A stretch of DNA of 64,000 bases from Saccharothrix tamanrassetensis (GCF_014203665.1 NZ_JACHJN010000004.1:655207-719206); one strand, 5' to 3'. Positions 53,463 to 62,480 are shown, counted from the first letter of the stretch. Notes: a model not told the origin generated them from the sequence alone. Program-made: numbers and translations.

Positions 53463-54184
53463 GCGGAGGCGGCGTCCGCGATGCCGCGCGCCTCGCGGGC
53501 GCCCGCCTCCAACGCCTCGCACCAGAACAGGATCCACCGGGTCACGCCCTCGGGTTCCCCGGTGGAGAAGCCGTGCAGCGCGGCGGCGTAGTCGTTCTGC
53601 CGCCGCAGGCACGACACCTCGGGCACGCCCAGCGACTTGGGGTCCAGCCCGGTCGCGATGGACGCCAGCCGGGACGCGGCCCGGGCCACCACGCCGTTGG
53701 CGGTGGGGAACGGGGCCAGCGACATCAGCTCGCCGTGCACCACGGCCACCAGCAGCGGTCCGGGCACGGACGTCCCGCCGGTGACCAGCCCGGCCAGCAG
53801 GTCGAGCCGTTCGGAGATGCCCGGTGACACCCGCGGCCGGCCGAGCTCCGCGCCCAGGTCCGCGCCGGCCAGCACGTGCAGCCGGGCCAGCGCCTGCAAC
53901 GGCGCCCGCTGCCAGGTCGGGAACACCACGCCCAGCGCCTCGGCCACCCGCAGCGCCCCGGCCAGCACCGGGTCGGACACCGTCCCGTCCTCGGGGATCT
54001 CGGTCGGCCCGCCGTCGAGCGCGGCCGACGCCCGCGCGGCCCGCACCGAGGCCTCGGCGGCGGTGGTGGCCCAGCCACGCAGGTTCACCCGGTGCCGGTG
54101 CACCTGGAACACGGCGTCACGGGCGGACCGGACGGCGTCGGCCACACCGGGCAGGTCCAGCAGCGGGGCAAGCGGATCGGTCAC
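53459..54184 (-). CDS. Fic/DOC-fold protein with degenerate active site
   Basis: A protein of about 241 residues. The middle has a helical arrangement typical of Fic domains, but the motif HPFxxGNGR is replaced by LAPFPTANGVVAR, lacking the catalytic histidine and the phosphate-binding glycine. Active AMPylation is therefore unlikely. The GTG at 54184 is eight bases after a TAGTGT box and would be leaderless; ATG 54241 is an alternative that adds 19 residues. It converges with kynU and diverges from the GNAT gene. Family assignment is from the motif position, moderately sure. Confidence 0.6.
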   Translation of the reverse strand: MTDPLAPLLDLPGVADAVRSARDAVFQVHRHRVNLRGWATTAAEASVRAARASAALDGGPTEIPEDGTVSDPVLAGALRVAEALGVVFPTWQRAPLQALARLHVLAGADLGAELGRPRVSPGISERLDLLAGLVTGGTSVPGPLLVAVVHGELMSLAPFPTANGVVARAASRLASIATGLDPKSLGVPEVSCLRRQNDYAAALHGFSTGEPEGVTRWILFWCEALEAGAREARGIADAASA

Positions 54185-54277
54185 GCCGGAGAACACTACC
54201 CGTCGGTAATTGGCTATCTGGAAGAACTCGGAATTGGCCATTACCGATAGCCACTCGACGGTAATAGCGTCGCACGC
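54185..54277. promoter_or_regulatory. Palindrome-rich divergent promoter between the Fic-like and GNAT genes
   Basis: CGGTAAT occurs three times (about 54204, inverted at 54240, and 54259), and TGGCTATC (about 54211-54218) faces GATAGCCA (about 54246-54253). TAGCGT at 54265-54270 is a -10 box for a leaderless GNAT transcript (ATG 54278). Symmetric sites overlapping both promoters suggest a shared regulator. Confidence 0.5.
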
Positions 54278-54862
54278 ATGACCTGGTACGACCGCCCCAC
54301 CCTCGTCGGCGAGCACGTCCGCCTCGAACCGCTGAGCCTCGACCACGCCGAGGGCCTCCTGGAGGCGGGCAAGGACCCGGGCATCTGGACGTGGCTGAGC
54401 GTCCGCCAACCGCGGAGCGTCTCCGAAGCCCGGACCATGGTCGAGAACATCCTCGCCGACCCGGACCGACGAGCGTGGGCGCAGATCGACGCGCACACGG
54501 GCGAGGTCGCGGGCACGACCTCGTACTACGAGATCGACCCTGAGAACCGCGGCCTCTACATCGGCTACACGTGGATCGGCGCGCGCTGGCAGCGCACGGC
54601 GTTGAACCGCAACGCCAAACTCCTCCTGCTCACCCGCGCCTTCGAGGAGTTGGGAGCGCACCGCGTCGGCTGGCACACCGACTGCCGCAACGAGCGGTCA
54701 CAGCGTGCGATCGAACGGCTCGGCGCGACCCGTGAAGGCGTGCTGCGCGCACACCGGATCCGACCCGACGGCACGCTCCGGGACACGGTCGTCTACTCGA
54801 TGACCGCCACCGAGTGGCCGACTGCCAGAGCCGCCCTGGCTGGTGACTCTGGTCACGAATAG
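54278..54862 (+). CDS. GNAT family N-acetyltransferase (RimJ/RimL-like)
   Basis: The 194 residues start TLVGEHVRLEPLSLDHAEGL, the usual start for RimL-like enzymes, and contain YTWIGARWQRTALNRNAKLLLL for acetyl-CoA binding and GWHTDCRNERSQRAIERLGATREGVLRAH, the typical motif B. It should transfer an acetyl group to a small molecule or protein N-terminus; the substrate is unknown. Apparently leaderless. A 187-base gap follows before acs. Confidence 0.9.
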   Translation: MTWYDRPTLVGEHVRLEPLSLDHAEGLLEAGKDPGIWTWLSVRQPRSVSEARTMVENILADPDRRAWAQIDAHTGEVAGTTSYYEIDPENRGLYIGYTWIGARWQRTALNRNAKLLLLTRAFEELGAHRVGWHTDCRNERSQRAIERLGATREGVLRAHRIRPDGTLRDTVVYSMTATEWPTARAALAGDSGHE

Positions 54863-54980
54863 CGCCGCTGGTCGCAGTGGTTGTGCCAGTCAGCGGGATC
54901 GGCATGGTCAACGGACCCCGAGCCGGGTTACACAGTTACCCGCGTGTTTCGCACCCGCTCGTAATTGGTCTGAACCTTTT

Positions 54981-55023
54981 GGGTGCGCAGTGAACTGAAT
55001 CGCACTACCGTCAGTGCGCACCC
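54981..55023. promoter_or_regulatory. Inverted repeat upstream of acs
   Basis: GGGTGCGCAGTGA (54981-54993) and TCAGTGCGCACCC (55011-55023) are inverted with one mismatch and a 17-base spacer, 26 bases before the acs start. It includes a TACCGT box in the spacer, so a bound regulator would block RNA polymerase; alternatively it is a leader hairpin. Confidence 0.5.
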
Positions 55024-55048
55024 CACGGATTCAGGAGGTCCACCCACC

Positions 55049-57034
55049 ATGAACCAGCCGCAAGCCCAGGGACCGGCCCTGGACAACCTGCTCACCGAGA
55101 ACCGGACGTTCCCTCCCGGCGAGGAGTTCGCCGCACAGGCCAACGCGACCTCGGCGCTGTACGAGGAGGCGAGTGCCGACCGCGAGGCGTTCTGGGCGAA
55201 GCAGGCCGAGCGGCTGGCGTGGGACACCAGGTGGACCCAGGTCCTGGACTGGTCGAACGCACCCTTCGCCAAGTGGTTCGTCGGCGGGAAGCTCAACGTC
55301 GCCTACAACTGCGTGGACCGGCACGTCGAGTCCGGGCACGGCGACCAGGTCGCGATCCACTGGGAGGGCGAACCCGGCGACAGCCGCGCCATCACCTACG
55401 CCGAACTCCAGCGCGAGGTGTCCAGGGCGGCGAACGCGCTGGTCGAGCTGGGCATCGGCGCCGAGGACCGGGTCGCCATCTACATGCCGATGGTGCCGGA
55501 GGCGATCTTCGCCATGCTCGCCTGCGCCCGCCTCGGCGCGCTGCACAGCGTGGTGTTCGGCGGCTTCTCCGCCGAGGCGCTGCGCACCCGCATCGAGGAC
55601 TCCCGGGCCAAGCTGGTGATCACCACCGACGGCCAGTACCGGCGCGGCAAGCCGGCCCCGCTCAAGCCCGCCGTGGACGAGGCCGTCGCCAACGCCACGA
55701 GCATCGAGCACGTGCTCGTCGTGAAGCGCACCGACTCCGAGGTCGAGTGGACCGAGGGCCGCGACGTCTGGTGGCACGACCTGGTCGACAAGCAGTCCGA
55801 CCAGCACACGCCGGAGGCGTTCGACTCCGAGCACCCGCTGTTCATCCTGTACACGTCCGGGACCACGGGTAACCCCAAGGGCATCCTGCACACGTCCGGC
55901 GGCTACCTCACCCAGGCGTCGTACACGCACCACAACGTGTTCGACCTCAAGCCGGACACCGACGTGTACTGGTGCACCGCCGACATCGGCTGGGTCACCG
56001 GCCACACGTACATCGTGTACGGCCCGCTGTCCAACCGCGTCACGCAGGTCGTCTACGAAGGCACGCCGAACACCCCGCACGAGGGCCGGCACTGGGAGAT
56101 CGTGCAGAAGTACGGCGTGTCGATCTACTACACCGCGCCGACGCTGATCCGCACGTTCATGAAGTGGGGCGCGGACATCCCGGCCAAGTACGACCTGTCG
56201 TCGCTGCGCGTGCTGGGCAGCGTCGGCGAGCCGATCAACCCCGAGGCGTGGATCTGGTACCGGGAGAACGTGGGCGCCGGCAAGACGCCCATCGTGGACA
56301 CCTGGTGGCAGACCGAGACCGGCGCGATCATGATCTCGCCGCTGCCGGGCGCGACGTCCACCAAGCCCGGCTCGGCGCAGCGCCCGCTGCCCGGCATCGG
56401 CGCGAAGGTGGTGGACGACCAGGGCAACGAGGTTCCGCACGGCGGTGGCGGCTACCTGGTGCTGGACGAGCCGTGGCCGTCGATGCTGCGCGGCATCTGG
56501 GGCGACGAGGCCCGCTACCGCGACACCTACTGGTCGCGGTTCGGCGAGCAGGGCTTCTACTTCGCGGGCGACGGGGCCAAGTACGACAACGACGGCGACA
56601 TCTGGCTGCTCGGCCGGGTGGACGACGTGATGAACGTGTCCGGCCACCGGATCTCCACCACCGAGGTCGAGTCCGCGCTGGTCTCGCACCCGACCGTGGC
56701 GGAGGCGGCGGTCGTCGGCGCGACCGACCCGACCACCGGCCAGGGCATCGTGGCGTTCGTCATCCTGCGCGGCGGGGTGGCCGAGGGCTCGGACGGCGCG
56801 GCGGCGATCAAGGCGCTGCGCGACCACGTGGCCAAGGAGATCGGCCCGATCGCCAAGCCGCGCCAGATCCTGGTCGTGCCGGAGCTGCCGAAGACCCGGT
56901 CCGGCAAGATCATGCGCCGGCTGCTGCGCGACGTGGCGGAGAACCGGCAGGTGGGTGACGTCACGACGCTCGCCGACTCCTCCGTGATGGAGCTCATCTC
57001 CAGCGGCCTGAAGAAGGGCGCTGCGGAGGACTGA
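55049..57034 (+). CDS. acs: Acetyl-CoA synthetase (AMP-forming)
   Basis: Activates acetate to acetyl-CoA via acetyl-AMP. The 661 residues carry the P-loop TSGTTGNPKG at 269-278, the CoA/acetyl pocket WWQTETG, YRDTYW, and Lys620 in TRSGKIMRR, the residue that is reversibly acetylated in this family. AGGAGG lies ten bases before the ATG. The first conserved stretch (PPGEEFAAQAN) fits a full-length protein. It is a single gene with a hairpin terminator. Confidence 0.97.
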   Translation: MNQPQAQGPALDNLLTENRTFPPGEEFAAQANATSALYEEASADREAFWAKQAERLAWDTRWTQVLDWSNAPFAKWFVGGKLNVAYNCVDRHVESGHGDQVAIHWEGEPGDSRAITYAELQREVSRAANALVELGIGAEDRVAIYMPMVPEAIFAMLACARLGALHSVVFGGFSAEALRTRIEDSRAKLVITTDGQYRRGKPAPLKPAVDEAVANATSIEHVLVVKRTDSEVEWTEGRDVWWHDLVDKQSDQHTPEAFDSEHPLFILYTSGTTGNPKGILHTSGGYLTQASYTHHNVFDLKPDTDVYWCTADIGWVTGHTYIVYGPLSNRVTQVVYEGTPNTPHEGRHWEIVQKYGVSIYYTAPTLIRTFMKWGADIPAKYDLSSLRVLGSVGEPINPEAWIWYRENVGAGKTPIVDTWWQTETGAIMISPLPGATSTKPGSAQRPLPGIGAKVVDDQGNEVPHGGGGYLVLDEPWPSMLRGIWGDEARYRDTYWSRFGEQGFYFAGDGAKYDNDGDIWLLGRVDDVMNVSGHRISTTEVESALVSHPTVAEAAVVGATDPTTGQGIVAFVILRGGVAEGSDGAAAIKALRDHVAKEIGPIAKPRQILVVPELPKTRSGKIMRRLLRDVAENRQVGDVTTLADSSVMELISSGLKKGAAED

Positions 57035-57044
57035 GCACGTCCGC

Positions 57045-57075
57045 ACGGGTGCCGCCGACGAGAGGCGGCACCCGT
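57045..57075 (+). terminator. Hairpin terminator after acs
   Basis: ACGGGTGCCGCC (57045-57056) pairs perfectly with 57064-57075 around a 7-base loop, 10 bases after the acs stop. No T tract follows. Confidence 0.75.
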
Positions 57076-57161
57076 CCGTGCGTTAGAGTTGCGCCAAGGT
57101 GAGCCGGGAAGTCTGGTCGGCACGAGGATGTTCCGTAGCCGACCCACCCGGGAGCCACACC

Positions 57162-58358
57162 TTGAGTCGCAAGCGCGAAGCTGTCGCGGAGTTCGCCCGC
57201 TACCTGCGCACCGAGACCGTCGGCGGCATGGTGCTGCTGGCGGCCACCGCGGTCGCGCTGATCTGGGCGAACTCGCCGTTGAGCGGGACGTACACCGCGT
57301 TGCGGGACTTCCACGTCGGACCCGAGTCGCTGCACCTGAGCCTGAGCGTCGGGGACTGGGCCAAGGACGGCCTGCTCGCGATCTTCTTCTTCGTCGCCGG
57401 GCTGGAGCTCAAGCGCGAGCTGGTGATCGGCGAGCTGAACAACTTCAAGGCCGCGATCCTGCCCGTGCTGGCGGCGGTCGGCGGCATGGTCGTGCCCGCG
57501 GTGGTCGCGCTGGGCGTCGGGTGGGGCGAGCCGGGCATCGAACGGGCCTGGGCGATCCCGGTGGCCACCGACATCGCGTTCGCGCTCGGGGTCCTGGCGA
57601 TCACGGCGTCCGGGCTGCCGAGCAGTCTGCGGGTCTTCCTGCTGAGCCTGGCCGTGGTGGACGACCTCGGCGCGATCATCCTCATCGCGGTGCTGTTCAC
57701 CGCCCAGTTCGACGTGCTCGCGGCTCTGGCGGCGGTAGCCCTGCTCGCCCTGTACGCGTTCCTGCAGCACAAGCGGGTCACGACGCCCTGGCTCTACGTG
57801 CCGATCGCGCTCGGCACCTGGGTCGCGGTGCATTCGGCGGGCATCCACGCAACCATCGCGGGCGTCGCGCTGGCCCTGCTGACCCGCGTGCGCAAGGACC
57901 ACTACGAGCACGAGGCGCCCGCGCTGCGCCTGGAGCACCGGTTGCAGCCCTGGTCGGCCGGGCTGGCGGTGCCGGTGTTCGCGCTGTTCGCGGCGGGTGT
58001 CCCGGTGAGCCTGGAGGCGCTCGGGTCGCTGTTCGAGGACCGGTTGGCGCTGGGCGTCATGCTCGGGTTGGTGGTGGGCAAGCTGGTCGGCATCGTGGGC
58101 GCGTCCGCGCTGGCCGTGCTGTTCAAGGCGGCCGTGTGGCCCAGCGGCGCGGGACCGCGGGACATCGTGGCGGTGGCGATGCTGGGCGGCGTCGGGTTCA
58201 CGGTGAGCCTGCTGATCTCGGACCTGGCGTTGGACGGACCGGCCGCCGAGCAGGCGAAAGCGGCCGTGCTGCTGGCGTCGATGGCGGCCTCCCTGCTCGC
58301 GGCGGTTCTGCTGGTCCGGCGCAGCCGGGTCCACCAACGCGCCGAGGAAGACGACTGA
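57162..58358 (+). CDS. nhaA: Na+/H+ antiporter NhaA
   Basis: The 398-residue antiporter has about 11 or 12 helices. The ion-site aspartates are present in ATDIAFALGVLA and AVVDDLGAIILIA, and FFFVAGLELKRELV and AGIHATIAGVALALL are conserved. I prefer the TTG at 57162 (SRKREAVAEFARYL) because GGGAG lies nine bases upstream. A GTG at 57099, behind a TAGAGT box, would add a poorly conserved 21-residue extension. It probably balances sodium and cytoplasmic pH. Confidence 0.92.
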   Translation: MSRKREAVAEFARYLRTETVGGMVLLAATAVALIWANSPLSGTYTALRDFHVGPESLHLSLSVGDWAKDGLLAIFFFVAGLELKRELVIGELNNFKAAILPVLAAVGGMVVPAVVALGVGWGEPGIERAWAIPVATDIAFALGVLAITASGLPSSLRVFLLSLAVVDDLGAIILIAVLFTAQFDVLAALAAVALLALYAFLQHKRVTTPWLYVPIALGTWVAVHSAGIHATIAGVALALLTRVRKDHYEHEAPALRLEHRLQPWSAGLAVPVFALFAAGVPVSLEALGSLFEDRLALGVMLGLVVGKLVGIVGASALAVLFKAAVWPSGAGPRDIVAVAMLGGVGFTVSLLISDLALDGPAAEQAKAAVLLASMAASLLAAVLLVRRSRVHQRAEEDD

Positions 58359-58449
58359 TCAGCCGCCCGTCGCACATCGATCGAAAGCGTGATCACCGCG
58401 CGATGAGCCTCGACCTACCGACGCGACCGTCTCATGGCACGATGAGCCC

Positions 58450-58920
58450 GTGACCACCGCTCGGGAGAACACCAACGGCAGCGGGCTGCCACCTGTTCCG
58501 TCGATCCCGTTGACCGCGGAGAGCGCGGCGAAGATCGCGGAGGAGACGTCCGTCGGCGGCCTGGTCCGCGACGCGACCGCACACCTGTCCACGCTGGTCA
58601 GGGCAGAGGTCGAACTCGCCAAGTCGGAGATCGCCGGCGAGGTGAAGAAGGGCCTCAAGGGCAGCGTCTACTTCATCGTGGCGCTGACCGTGCTGCTGTT
58701 CAGCTCGTTCTTCTTCTTCTTCTTCGGCGCCGAGCTGCTGGACGTGTGGCTGCCGCGCTGGGCGGCGTTCCTGATCGTGTTCGGGTTGATGCTGCTCGCC
58801 GCCGTCGGCTTCGCGTTCCTCGGCTACCGCAAGGTGAAGAAGCTGCGCGCCCCGCAGCGGACCATCGACTCGGCCAGGGACACCGTCGCGGCACTCCGGC
58901 ACCGCGGCGACGGGTCCTGA
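58450..58920 (+). CDS. Phage-holin-family membrane protein (Rv3669-like)
   Basis: The 156 residues have an N-terminal amphipathic helix region (about 35-70), two transmembrane helices (about 72-98 and 105-125) and a basic tail. FIVALTVLLFSSFFFFFFGAE is typical of the holin-like superfamily with this architecture. In actinobacteria this gene sits before the epoxide-hydrolase-like gene (mycobacterial Rv3669). It is unlikely to be a phage lysis gene. Function unknown. The next gene begins eight bases after its stop. Confidence 0.85.
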   Translation: MTTARENTNGSGLPPVPSIPLTAESAAKIAEETSVGGLVRDATAHLSTLVRAEVELAKSEIAGEVKKGLKGSVYFIVALTVLLFSSFFFFFFGAELLDVWLPRWAAFLIVFGLMLLAAVGFAFLGYRKVKKLRAPQRTIDSARDTVAALRHRGDGS

Positions 58921-58928
58921 GCCACGCC

Positions 58929-59861
58929 GTGCCGCTGCCGCCGGATCCGTCCACCGCCCGGGTCGCCGGACCCTGGGTCCACCGGGACGTGTCCGCGAAC
59001 GGCATCCGCCTGCACGTGGCGGAGTCCGGCGAAGGCCCGCTCGTCCTGCTGCTGCACGGTTTCCCCGAGTTCTGGTGGTCGTGGCGGCACCAGGTGGTCG
59101 CGCTCGCCGACGCCGGGTACCGGGCGGTCGCGGTCGACCTGCGCGGCTACGGCGACTCGGACAAACCCCCGCGCGGCTACGACGGGTTCACGCTGGCAGG
59201 TGACGTCGCAGGCCTGGTGAAGGCCCTCGGCGCGCCCCGGGCGCACATCGTCGGCCACGCCTGGGGCGGCATGCTGGCGTGGACGGTCGCCGCCATGCAC
59301 CCCCGCGTCGTCCACTCGATCACCACGGTGTCCGCACCGCACCCGCTGGCGCTGCGCCGGGCGATCCGGCGCCACCCGCGCGGCCAGGGACGGGCCAGCG
59401 GCCACCTGTTCCGCTTCCAGCTCCCGGTCTACCCCGAGCGCTGGCTGACCAACGACGGCGGCGCGGCCGTCGAACGCCTGCTCACCTCGTGGGGCGGTCC
59501 CAAGTGGACGGTCTCCCCCGAGTTCGACGAGATCGTGCGCCGCAACCGCCAGGCGATGCTGGTGCCCGGCGTCGCCCACTCGGCCCTGGAGTACCACCGC
59601 TGGGCGGTGCGCTCGCAGTTGCGCACCGACGGCCGCCGGTTCGCCGAAGCCATCGACCGGCGCCTCGGCGTGCCGGTGCTGCAACTGCACGGAGGCCTGG
59701 ACCCGGTGATGCTGGAGTCCACCGCGTCCGACTCGGGTCGTTGGGTGGGTCCGGGCGCCCGCTACCGCTGCCTGCCCGAGGTGGGGCACTTCCCGCACCA
59801 GGAAGCGCCGAACAGCACCAGCCGGATCATCACCGGGTTCCTGGCCTCAGCACAGCCGTGA
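58929..59861 (+). CDS. Alpha/beta hydrolase, epoxide-hydrolase-like (EphE-like)
   Basis: The 310 residues show the fold clearly: LLLHGFPEFWWSWRHQV with the oxyanion HGFPE, then VGHAWGGMLAW for the nucleophile elbow, where the residue is aspartate in epoxide hydrolases but tryptophan/alanine-rich here (GHAWGG), so the usual GHDWGG Asp is replaced by Ala. That makes catalysis by the classical mechanism doubtful. The C-terminal GHFPHQE carries the base histidine. GTG 58929 is the best start. Tail-to-tail overlap of 32 bases with the methyltransferase gene. Confidence 0.85.
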   Translation: MPLPPDPSTARVAGPWVHRDVSANGIRLHVAESGEGPLVLLLHGFPEFWWSWRHQVVALADAGYRAVAVDLRGYGDSDKPPRGYDGFTLAGDVAGLVKALGAPRAHIVGHAWGGMLAWTVAAMHPRVVHSITTVSAPHPLALRRAIRRHPRGQGRASGHLFRFQLPVYPERWLTNDGGAAVERLLTSWGGPKWTVSPEFDEIVRRNRQAMLVPGVAHSALEYHRWAVRSQLRTDGRRFAEAIDRRLGVPVLQLHGGLDPVMLESTASDSGRWVGPGARYRCLPEVGHFPHQEAPNSTSRIITGFLASAQP

Positions 59862-60582
59862 ACAGCATGACCGTGGCCAGGAACCGCCCGGTCCGCAGTT
59901 CGGCCAGCCACTGGCCGGCCCGCTCGCAGTCCAGCCGACCGGCCCGCACCGCCCGCTCGACGTTGCGGCTGAACCCGAGGATCTCGTCCGTGGCGGTGAA
60001 GTCCCGGAACACCGGCGCGGTGACCTGGAGCTCCGCGTCGAACCCGGCTTCCTCGGCCAGCCGCGCCACCCGCCGCCCGACGGTCGCGTTGCGCACTACG
60101 TGGTCGCAGACGAACTCCCGCACCGCGCGGTTGACCCGCACGTCACCGGGGTCGACCGTGATCGTGTCCCAATCGGGCTGGGCGACCACAACGACCCCGT
60201 CCGCCCGGACGACCCGCCGCAGCTCCGCGAACACCGCCGCCGGCTCGGCGACGTGGTGCAGCACCCGGTCCACCCTGGCCCGGTCGATCATCCCGTCCGC
60301 GACGGGCAGCGCCCGCGCGTCCCCGAGGTGCACCGCGACCGCCGGGTAGTCCTCGGTGCGACGACGGGCCTCGGCCACCATCAGCGGGTCGGCGTCCACC
60401 CCGATCACCCACTCCGCACCCGTCGCGGCCAGGTCGAGCAGGTCCGTCCCGGGTCCGCACCCGACGTCCAGCACGGTGTGCCACCGCCGCACGCTCAACG
60501 CGTCCAGCAACCGCGCCTTGTACGCACGGGCAGACCCGTGCTCCGCCACCGTGTCCATGTACCTGATCGCGTCCACCGCCAC
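59830..60582 (-). CDS. SAM-dependent methyltransferase (class I)
   Basis: The 250 residues have the SAM motif LDVGCGPGTDLLDLA, the acidic GVDADPLMVAEA, and DRVLHHVAEPAAVFAELRRVVRADGVVVVA. The substrate is unknown; relatives in this family (Methyltransf_11) act on small molecules. The start is uncertain: GTG 60582 (VAVDAIRYMDT) or a TTG two codons earlier. It begins 31 bases after marP and is the last gene of the nth-to-marP run. Confidence 0.83.
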   Translation of the reverse strand: MAVDAIRYMDTVAEHGSARAYKARLLDALSVRRWHTVLDVGCGPGTDLLDLAATGAEWVIGVDADPLMVAEARRRTEDYPAVAVHLGDARALPVADGMIDRARVDRVLHHVAEPAAVFAELRRVVRADGVVVVAQPDWDTITVDPGDVRVNRAVREFVCDHVVRNATVGRRVARLAEEAGFDAELQVTAPVFRDFTATDEILGFSRNVERAVRAGRLDCERAGQWLAELRTGRFLATVMLFTAVLRPGTR

Positions 60583-60613
60583 AGGCAAGCAGTCCGATGT
60601 GGAGATCCGGTGA

Positions 60614-61801
60614 TCAGGACGCGCAGGTTTGGGTCGAAGCCCGCCGCACCAGCGTCGGTGCCTTGGCCACCTCGTCCGCCACTTCCTGCGCGGTCAGCAC
60701 GAAGCCGGTCTCCTGGTCGTCCACGGCCGCACCGAACACGACACCCATCACCCGCCCCTGCGGGTCGACCAGCGGACCGCCGGAGTTGCCGCTCCGCACC
60801 TTCGCCCGCACCGTGTACACGTCCCGCGTCACGGTCTGCGCGTCGTAGATGTCCGGCCCGCGCAACATTGGGATCCTTTCCCGCACCCGGGCCTCGGACG
60901 CCGTGTACGGACCGTCCAACGGATAGCCGAGCACGATCCCGTCCTCGCCCTGCCTGATCTCGTCGGTCCGGAACGTCAACGGCGTCGCTTCGAGGTCCGG
61001 CACGGCCAGGATCGCCACGTCGGTCTGCGCGTCGTAGTGCACGACGGTCGCGTCGAACTGCCCGCGCCCGACCTCCACGGTCACCTCGGAGGTGCCGGCG
61101 ACGACGTGCGCGTTGGTCATCACGCGTTCCGGCGAGACGACGAAGCCGGTTCCCTCCAGCGCCCGTGAGCACGACGGCGCGCGTCCGCGCACCTTCAGCA
61201 CGCTGGGGCGCAGCTTCTGCACCACCGGGTTCGCCGACAGCGTCGGGTCGGGTGGCCCGACCTCCTTCATCGGCGTCCGGTCGAACGGGTCCGTCGCGGC
61301 CGGGAACCCGGACACGTCGAACAGGTTCTGCAGGTCCTGCGACAACGTCCGCGCCGCCTGCGGCATGGTGTCGTCGACCGTGGACAGGATCACCGACTGG
61401 TTCAGCGCCTTGGCCAGCGACGGCAGCCCGGCCACCATGGTCAGCGGCAGCGCGATCATCCACGCCACCACGAACACCACCGCGCCCTGCACGATCGCGC
61501 CGAGCGCGTTGTCCGCCCCGCGCAACGGGCTGGAGTTCACCCGCGGCTTGATGATCCGCCCGACGTACACGCCCAGCGTCTCGCCCAGCGCCACCAGCAG
61601 GACGACGATCCCGACCGCGAACACGACCTTGGTCACGACGTTCTCGAACTGGGCCACCACCAGCGGGGCGAGCTGCGTGCCCAGCACCAGGCCGACCAGC
61701 ACCCCGACGAACGCGGGCAGCGCGACGACCATGCCCTGCCGGGCGCCGGAGACCGCGGCGAAGGCGGCCAGCGCCAGGACAAGCAGGTCAACCCAGTTCA
61801 C
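60614..61801 (-). CDS. marP: MarP family membrane serine protease
   Basis: The 395 residues begin with four hydrophobic helices (about 1-140; NWVDLLVLALAAFAAVSGARQG) followed by a trypsin-like protease domain (about 180-395). The triad is visible: His in NAHVVAG, Asp in TDVAIL, Ser in SGNSGGPLV. In M. tuberculosis MarP protects against acid and oxidative stress by cutting a periplasmic hydrolase. GTG 61801 with GGAGGG nine bases before is a better start than the TTG upstream. It follows the NUDIX gene by 16 bases. Confidence 0.94.
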   Translation of the reverse strand: MNWVDLLVLALAAFAAVSGARQGMVVALPAFVGVLVGLVLGTQLAPLVVAQFENVVTKVVFAVGIVVLLVALGETLGVYVGRIIKPRVNSSPLRGADNALGAIVQGAVVFVVAWMIALPLTMVAGLPSLAKALNQSVILSTVDDTMPQAARTLSQDLQNLFDVSGFPAATDPFDRTPMKEVGPPDPTLSANPVVQKLRPSVLKVRGRAPSCSRALEGTGFVVSPERVMTNAHVVAGTSEVTVEVGRGQFDATVVHYDAQTDVAILAVPDLEATPLTFRTDEIRQGEDGIVLGYPLDGPYTASEARVRERIPMLRGPDIYDAQTVTRDVYTVRAKVRSGNSGGPLVDPQGRVMGVVFGAAVDDQETGFVLTAQEVADEVAKAPTLVRRASTQTCAS

Positions 61802-61817
61802 GCCGCCCAACCCTCCG

Positions 61818-62480
61818 TCACGTAGCGCGCAACGCTAGCTCAAGGTCGCGCACGTCGGTGGTGTCCCACGGGCGCTCCCAACCACCCAACCTGAGCAGCC
61901 CGTCGAGCAGGCCCGCGGTGAAGCCCCACACCAACATGCCAGGTGCGGAGAACGCCGGGCCGGTGAATCCGGACGGGTGCGTGACCCGGAACCGGTTCGC
62001 CGGGTCCGCCAGGTGCGTGATCGGAACCCGGGCCACGGCGGCGGTCTCGGCCGGGTCGACCGGGGCTACCGGCGACGGCTCGTCCCAGTGCGCGAGCACC
62101 GGCGTGACGACGAACTCGGACACCGGCACGTACAGCTTGGGCAGCGTCGCCACCGGGCGGACGCCGGACCGCAGCACGCCGGTCTCCTCGAACGCCTCCC
62201 GCAGCGCCGTGTCGACCGGCCCGTCGTCGGTCGGGTCGGCCGCACCGCCGGGGAACGCCACCTGCCCCGGGTGCGACCCGAGGGTGTCCGAGCGCCGCAG
62301 GAGCAGCACGTCCGGGCCCTGCACGCCCTCGCCGAACAGCATCAGCACGGCCGCCTGCCGCCCGGTGCCCTCCGGCGGCGGCGAGACCCTGGTGAACGCG
62401 CGGGCGTCGATCTCGGCGGTGGCCTTGACCAGCCCGCTCATCCACTCGGGGACGTCCTCCGGGCTCACCAGCGCGCTCAT
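61818..62480 (-). CDS. NUDIX hydrolase, CoA pyrophosphatase-like
   Basis: The 220 residues contain the NUDIX box in a CoA-type form, GGAADPTDDGPVDTALREAF then EETGV, with the REAFEETG metal-binding part intact, and the preceding LRRSDTLGSHPGQVAFPGG, a hallmark of the CoA pyrophosphatase subfamily. Substrate CoA or a derivative is inferred. ATG 62480 overlaps the upstream thioredoxin-like gene (ATGA). Mycobacteria have a NUDIX gene at this place too. Confidence 0.9.
   Translation of the reverse strand: MSALVSPEDVPEWMSGLVKATAEIDARAFTRVSPPPEGTGRQAAVLMLFGEGVQGPDVLLLRRSDTLGSHPGQVAFPGGAADPTDDGPVDTALREAFEETGVLRSGVRPVATLPKLYVPVSEFVVTPVLAHWDEPSPVAPVDPAETAAVARVPITHLADPANRFRVTHPSGFTGPAFSAPGMLVWGFTAGLLDGLLRLGGWERPWDTTDVRDLELALRAT

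Noticed and set aside
58450..58920. Prophage lysis gene
   Set aside because: The holin-like protein sits in a conserved chromosomal neighbourhood (acs-nhaA-hydrolase-marP) with no other phage gene.
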